Shown: positions 58,500 to 64,000 of the stretch, piece after piece | Layout: the number at the start of each line of letters is the position of its first letter | How positions within the stretch are numbered: position 1 is the first letter of the stretch | DNA from: Massospora cicadina | Taxonomy: Eukaryota > Entomophthoromycota > Entomophthoromycetes > Entomophthorales > Entomophthoraceae | NCBI GenBank assembly: GCA_022478985.1 | Contig: JAKSZP010008040.1 | Location: 62,001-126,000, forward strand | Length of the DNA: 64,000 bases | Reading direction: 5' to 3' | Translations under genes and position numbers: made by a program | Notes under the pieces: generated by a model | What the model was told of the DNA's origin: nothing | Seen by the model: the letters and a program-made list of their open reading frames with translations, nothing else | Database searches by the model: none

Positions 58500-59480
58500 A
58501 ATGGCTTTAGAAATAATAACTACTTCCTATAATTGTCTTAAACACTTTTCCATCCATGGTCTCGGTGTTTTCCATCAGCTTTTTGAAGTGCACCTTGGAT
58601 TTCTCAGGTCTTGTTCCCAATTTCTTCATTGACCAATCTCTGGAATAACTCATCCGCCTGCTGGTATACCATCTGGACCATTGGTAACCACAATAAGCCA
58701 TCCACATTCTGGTGAGAAGCCCCCGCTTGGTGGAAAATCTCATAATTGTAAGCTTATAGCTTTAGTGCCCATTGGGCCAGTCATCCTTATGATTCTCTCA
58801 AATTATGGAGCCAACACAATGAAGAGTGGTCCATCACCACTTTAAAGTGTGTTCCCTGGATGTACACCCAAAACTGCTTACAGACTAAATGACCACAAGG
58901 CAATTACGCTCAGTTATGGTGTAGTTCCTCTCAGCAATTGAGAGTGTCTGGCTCACATATGCCACCGGATGATTGTCCCCAAGTTCATCTACTTGGCTTA
59001 ATATGGCGCCGATTGCCATCAACAAAACATCATTTTGTATAATAAATTCTCGATCAAAATCCATATATATTTCAAAATTGGAGAATCTATTAGATATTGG
59101 CATAACTCATAAAAGGATTCCTGTGCTTCTTCATTCCATAAAAATCCTTTCTTTGGATCCTCAACAGATGGAATAAGGGTTCAGCAACTCTGGCAAAATT
59201 CAAATAAATCTTCTCATATTTTGATACTCTCAGCAACTCATGCTGGCAATCTCATCTCATCCTGATTGACCGATTTTCCCCAGTATTGACCTTGTGGATC
59301 ACATCTCTCACACATCCCAAATTGTGGCCATCCTGGGCAAATACTTCCTGATACCTTTTTGAACAATTTGACTACCTCCTCTTGCTGTCCTTCCATCAGA
59401 TCAGCGAGTTGCTCTTGATCAATCTATAGGTTGATACTCTCAGTTACCTCAGCTGATAATTCCATCTCATCATGAGTCCC
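58500..59480 (-). pseudogene. Gypsy H RNase H with residual RT ends
   Basis: The RNase H ORF at 58885-59103 contains AIGAILSQVDELGDNHPVAY and ERNYTITERNCLVVI. Just upstream, NFARVAEPLFHLLRI (about 59180) is the RT-RNase H connection. Upstream of that the sequence jumps to VIHKVNTGEN (about 59290), which in C lies before the RT fingers. About 700 bp of RT, including YxDD, is therefore deleted, making H dependent on another element. Confidence 0.7.
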
Positions 59481-60787
59481 AAAATCGTGGAATTTCCTCA
59501 GTTTGGCTGTCCAGATTTTTCATCGCTTCCTAGGTCTGAAATAAATAGACCAATTAAGTCGATTTCTATTTTGTATTTATATATTTCTTTTCTTTTTGGG
59601 ACTTGTTGTTCAGAATGGAACTTGGGTTGGGACCATCTAGTACAAAAAGGTTCAGAGGTCCTTCTTTTCCCCTTCATCCAATCTGGGTCCTAGGTAACTC
59701 TGACCTACCAGTTATCATGGTTCAAAATCTTATCCTCTTAAGATTTAACCATCCATTTGGTTCAGTGGTCCTCTTCTGGAACTTGACCAAAATCTCATAA
59801 CATAACCATTTAATGGTTCAGAGGTCCTCTGGGAACATTGTAGCTATTTTCTCTTAGGTCCAATACTTCAAATTTATTAGTATTGACCTTCTTCACTATA
59901 TGACCAGCAGCGCTGTCTCTTCACATATAGGCTACACTTGCCAACTTAGGCAGTACTCTTAAATATATTAGGCCTTTGATCCCGACTGGTTACGCATCCA
60001 ATAGGTCCTAATTTCATCTCATATTTAGGCAACTGATGCTTGAATTCTTCCTATCTCATTATCCAACAGTTCCATTTGATTGTTCATATTGTTTTTTTTG
60101 AAAACGATTTTTGACCTTTGTGGCCATCCTTAATTACACAGGTTGTTCTGGCCTCGTTAGCTTCATCCAATTTCTCCTGAATTGATGAACTTGTCTCAAG
60201 CAACTTCTGATCATTGGCTGAGTGTTATTGAGTCAAACGCTTTTCTCCACTATCTTGGATCAAACGTTTCCTGTTTTATCTTCATATCTTCATTGGTATA
60301 GCAATCCAATTCTCCTTATTGATTGCTTCTTATTTTGACCAATGACTCATCTAAACACTCACTCCTCAGGACTATTCACAGCAGACCCAATTTCAGCCCT
60401 AATTGATCCTGCTGTTCCTCAGACTATTTCCAATGGACCTAATCTTAACCTGAGTTGGCCCTGCTGTTCCTCAGGACCATTTCAAGCAGCCCTATATCAA
60501 CCCAAATTGGCCCTTATGATACTCTTCATCTCAGATAGATGTCAGGTGGAACAGGTTTCCTTGCAGCACTAGAAGTCCATATCTAGGCTGCAAGTCCTTT
60601 TCCCTGAATTTGAGCATCCTCAATTTGCTTCACTCAGAGCTCCACTACTGAGCTGGTTAAACGCAAATGAATGTAATCCACTTCACGTTATGTCTTCATT
60701 AACATTACTTTCCTTAGTAACTTCTTGCCAGAATTAAAAACATCTTCATAGGACATCATGTTCTAATCTTCTTATACTCAACTACAC
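59481..60787 (-). pseudogene. Gypsy H gag/protease region, heavily decayed
   Basis: By position this should hold gag and protease, but no zinc knuckle or protease motif was readable. It contains a segment (about 59580-59850) that repeats, in the same orientation, one downstream of integrase (about 57240-57455). Both have GGTTCAGAGGTCC-type blocks. The short poly(A) retroposon at 1171-1243 also matches here (59623-59643). Confidence 0.4.
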
Positions 60788-60789
60788 CC

Positions 60790-60805
60790 CTGTAGTGAGC
60801 ACCAC
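60790..60805 (-). other. primer-binding site of Gypsy H
   Basis: On minus: TGGTGCTCACTACAGG, within 4 nt of the LTR edge; same sequence as in Gypsy C. Confidence 0.7.
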
Positions 60806-60807
60806 TT

Positions 60808-61928
60808 TGTAAAAATTTATAGGTTTGGTTATTAGCCAATAACCCCTATAAAATTATTACTTTCACAGGTTAGGCTTTTGTGCAATCTGTCTGCATTGTA
60901 TAGTTGATGATAAATTGTTGATAATAGTATGACGACTATTATCCATAGTTGAATGGAATTCATAAAATCGCCCCAACGCTTGCCCAGTATTTCTACTTGA
61001 AATACTTGTGATGTCTCAAAATAGGGAAACATTCCCTCATACTGTAAAACCCAAACTTCTCTTAGATTCCCGTTAACAGTTTTTCAGTTAGACACACAGT
61101 TGGTAGCAATCCCCATTTGTTTCCACTTCTTCTCTGGATCTCCAATCAGATCCTTACTCTTTTCCTTAAAGAGTCTCCCAATTATTTCACACAGCAATAT
61201 TATCCCTGAGAAAGAATAAAACAAATGAATGCTGATAGAGTTTATTACACTGGTATATCTACTGTATACTGTATAAAAATGTTTTTATTATAAGTGAATT
61301 CTTGTGAATTTATAGTGATGGATTCGCCAATATAACCCTTGGTTGACACCTCTTCAATGAAACAGCAGCTGTTGTCATTGAATCACCCATTCTCATCTCA
61401 GCAGCGATGGTTTTCCTATCCTGGCTACGATTCCATCATTGAACATCCTTGAGACCTAAAAAGGAAGGATTTGGAAAACGTGTCCTCAACGTTTTCCCTC
61501 TCAATCCAAGTGAACCAACCATATTTGGCAAGCGAACTGCTTTGGTAATGGAACTTGTTACCCATTAAGGCAGGTCATTAACCAACTGATTGATTCGCTA
61601 GTTGAAGGCAACATCTCTCGCCTTGCAACTAACTACTTACATCACCAATCAGTTGGTGATGAAACCCAACTGATCCCAATTGGTACACCTGATAGTAATC
61701 ACTATCAGATGCCCCTATTTCGTTGGCAACTCTGCCTGACGAGATCTTAAGCATTTATCTAGATCAATCCCCAACAGATCTGACCAGGTGAATATCCTAA
61801 AATCCCACAAACATAGTTACCCCAAAATCAGGGTCAAACAAAAAACAATTCACCTCGCATTAGGGAATTATCCTCTAGCAATTCCTGGCAATCTAGCTGG
61901 CTGGGAAATTTGGGCAAAAATCCCAACA
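60808..61928 (-). repeat. 5' LTR of Gypsy H
   Basis: 1121 bp, without the MITE. Ends TGTAAAAATTTATAGG (left) and AAAAATCCCAACA (right). Keeps a single TTAA at the MITE site. Confidence 0.83.
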
Positions 61929-62416
61929 TATACCATATGTCATTAGCCCTCTTTCAGGATTTTCTCAATAAAGTCTTAAGTGAGAGTACTGGGAGGTTGT
62001 TTAACCTAATAAAAGATAAATGGAATTATAACCAATGGTTGTGATCCACACATATAATTTGTGCACTCCATGAACTTTAACTTAAACTTTTACTTTTGAA
62101 GCTTCATCAGCAGCTGCTGTGGTGAAAACCCTAAATTGAACAAACTGCGATCAAAGCTTCTTCTGAGGAAGGAAGCAGCAGGGATTAACTTCTCCTGCTG
62201 CTCTGATACCTTATCAATGAAGATAGGTTCAACTACCCCGCAATAAATGCAGATGGCGTGGTGCACTGGTGAGATTGTCATGTAATGAGCATTTGGTGGT
62301 ACAAAATTTGATTTTGTTAGAATTATAGGAACAAGTTCATAGGGGGTGGACCTCTGGCGGTATTTGATAAGTGCCATGAATGCACTAGGGATACTGCAAC
62401 GCACGCTTGTTACCAA
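61929..62416 (-). pseudogene. LINE2 ORF1, N-terminal part
   Basis: The ORF 62090-62416 contains NAHYMTISPVHHAI and VSEQQEKLIPAASF, in the same order as AQYMYF and LTLWEKTCEAQPSPF of LINE1 ORF1. Nearer 61929, STLT-stop-DFIEKILKEG matches LINE1 NLPHKVIKEEFCKG. The frame is lost at the edge of Gypsy H and resumes at 53687. Confidence 0.6.
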
Positions 62417-62450
62417 GATATCAGCATAACCATTAGGTGAGCCCCCTTTA

Positions 62451-63004
62451 GCTACAGTGGCGTACTGACAGTTTAAAATTATTAAACATAATTTAATTCT
62501 TCCCTATTGTAATGTATTAGCTTAGGTTTAGTCAAATGAAAATAATTATTAGCAATTAATTGTTGCTAACGAGAGAAAAATTTGAAAAGTTTATATAAAT
62601 CTACAGAAAAAGTTATTAGTCATTAATTAGCGTTTTGTAAGGCCACAATGTCATAAAAATTGATAATCTATCGTGGATTTTGAAGCTATATCCATAACTA
62701 AAGATAGCCTCATTTTCTTGTATCTGTTTTAAGGATACTAGTAAAATTAATTAAGGCTTTTAACACATACTTTTTTATTTGATTACTAAATAAAAAGGCG
62801 TTTTTTGCGATAATTAAAATATTTATACAAGCGGGGATATAGGTAAACCCTAGTTTAAAATAGATCAAGCTTATAATAACGTTTATTTTTAGCCAAAGTA
62901 GTTAAAGATTTTTGAGAGCTTTTTTTTGTGCTATGTTGTAAAAGGCTTGATATTAATTATAATGTGTAATTACCTATCAAAGATCCATAATCTTTGAGAT
63001 TCTG
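62451..63004. other. AT-rich spacer, no gene seen
   Basis: Low-complexity AT-rich sequence; no ORF, LTR end or repeat recognised. Confidence 0.5.
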
Positions 63005-64000
63005 TGTAAGTCTTAGGGAATAACCCCTGCACCTTGCATTGGGAGGTGTTCCCATTTTGGAACAAGAAGGAGAATAAGCTGGCGGCCAGCCCTCTCATCC
63101 TTGGCAATTTAGCGCATGTGATAGATTAGAGGTGGGTGACAGCGTATTCCTTAAAGATTGTGTCATTTTTTACCATGTCAACTCCCATGAGCTGGTGCAG
63201 AGAAATCATGGGGTGTGTGGGGAAGTGGGGGCAGCCAGGGGCCACCAACAGTAGGGGGTTGGCAGCGATTCTTCCCTTCAAAAGGCTGTCTCTGAGGTTC
63301 AAGTTACATCAATATACTTAAATTGGAATCACCAAAAATAAATTGAGTAAATTAGTTTAGGTGTGGGAATACCCATCCGCCGTGGCCCTTTGTCACAGTT
63401 AATTGTGAGCCTATCCCTGATAGGTATGGGTGTAACAAAACCTTTACTAACTCAATGGAACCAGCCATATGTGGCCTGGCCGTAGGTGCACCCAGTTGCC
63501 CATCAGACAAAGTAATGCTGATCTTTCAAAAAAAATTGCATTGGGAGGGGAAAGTTAGTAGTAAGATTTGATTGTGAGTCAGATAGACCAGGCTGGTATT
63601 GATCTGACATCACAAGATTTCTAAGATGCCAATCTGATATGACCAAATTGCAAAATTATCCCTGAAGGTGAATACAATTGTTTAGTTCACCCAATTTGTT
63701 TTTCAAACTTATAAGGCAGCAGACCCTAAAAGGTTAATTTGTCACTCAAGTTCCCCTTTTACCCTTTGAAAAGTTCCAATATACTACGATGCATAAAGCA
63801 AGTCAGTTTTGAGAATCTTAACAGTCCGCCAGACATTTTGTAATGATGATTGTCAATTTTTGGAGTCTTTGGTTGGTGTTCGTGGCTGCCTTAATACTGT
63901 TTCATCCATCAATATGGATAAATGTATCAAATGTATTCTGGCTGATGTTCTTGGTGGTCAATCACCCTGAGTTCCAGGACAGTCTTATTATTATCAGCAA
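63005..64000 (+). repeat. diverged A-family LTR, continues past window end
   Basis: Starts TGTAAGTCTTAGGGAATAACC like the A/B LTRs and contains the LTR-encoded peptide as LGNLAHVID-stop-RWVTAYSLKI (63100-63165). Whether it is a full element or a solo LTR cannot be seen. Confidence 0.6.

Larger units (their letters stand above)
53688..61928 (-). mobile_element. Gypsy element H with antisense ORF, RT deleted
   Basis: LTRs at 53688-55388 and 60808-61928 (read on minus TGTTGG... to ...TTTTTACA). The primer-binding site TGGTGCTCACTACAGG lies at the right and a polypurine tract just inside the left LTR (55389-55400). Same family group as C: same primer site, related LTR ends, the same RNase H and integrase blocks, and the same antisense ORF before the 3' LTR. 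Most of RT is missing. It interrupts LINE2 ORF1. Flanks AAGAC and TATAC match at only 3 of 5 positions. Confidence 0.8.
49009..62450 (-). mobile_element. LINE2: same family as LINE1, old, split by Gypsy H
   Basis: Minus strand. The 3' end at 49009 reads (minus) TACCTTAAATAAAC, like LINE1's 3' end. ORF2 domains run from 49250 to about 52550, the ORF1 C-terminus from about 53200 to 53687, then Gypsy H, and the ORF1 N-terminal part from 61929 to 62416. Blocks match LINE1 in order. The 5' end is uncertain (about 62450-62500) and no convincing target duplication was found. Much more decayed than LINE1: the RT catalytic FADD reads FLNN at 50816-50827. Confidence 0.8.

Noticed and set aside
53683..61933. 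AAGAC / TATAC as a target duplication for Gypsy H
   Set aside because: Only 3 of 5 positions match. The insertion is instead supported by LINE2 ORF1 resuming on both sides.
62490..62510. Target duplication of LINE2 pairing CCTATTAGATG (about 48999) with CCCTATTGTAATG (about 62501)
   Set aside because: Too imperfect and AT-rich to trust; the LINE2 5' end is left uncertain.

Overview
The window looks like fungal chromosomal DNA. One spliced, GC-rich, CpG-rich protein gene (WD40 repeats, three introns of only 36-38 nt) sits beside about 57 kb of AT-rich, CpG-poor transposable-element debris. The lineage cannot be fixed from the sequence alone. The mix of chromodomain Gypsy (Ty3) elements, APE-type LINEs with a CCHC ORF1 and a tRNA-derived SINE fits filamentous fungi.

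Layout. 1-3.2 kb: non-coding flank with a 162-bp-period repeat, a long nested hairpin and a very short poly(A) retroposon. 3.2-4.4 kb: the WD40 gene, the only convincing intact gene. 5.5-32.5 kb: one old Gypsy element (D, minus strand) opened by later insertions. A solo LTR (F) lies in its 3' LTR. A pol-less LTR element (E) splits its integrase. E carries chromodomain Gypsy A in its 3' LTR, and a SINE and a second chromodomain Gypsy (B) in its interior. B carries two solo LTRs (C type and G). 32.6-48.9 kb: a second F solo LTR with an exact CAGGT duplication, split by Gypsy C. C has a full LINE (LINE1) inserted just after its RT catalytic motif (exact 17-bp duplication) and a SINE in its 3' LTR. 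49.0-62.45 kb: LINE2 (minus), carrying a SINE and split in ORF1 by Gypsy H. H has a piggyBac-like MITE with a 33-bp tandem array in one LTR. From 63.0 kb: start of a diverged A-family LTR running out of the window.

Two things stand out. (1) Gypsy C and Gypsy H both carry, between integrase and 3' LTR, a conserved ORF on the strand opposite to gag-pol. In the two blocks compared codon by codon (46 codons), synonymous changes clearly outnumber replacements, so this antisense protein was under selection before the copies decayed. (2) A tRNA-derived SINE family, present in three copies each flanked by a 14-17-bp target duplication, shares its 3' tail with the two LINEs here. It looks like a SINE moved by this LINE family.

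Nearly all element ORFs are broken by stops and frameshifts. Many stops and active-site losses are C-to-T or G-to-A changes, several explicable as CpG decay. Element boundaries were found by aligning repeat copies by eye and by TG...CA ends and target duplications. Internal domain limits are approximate.
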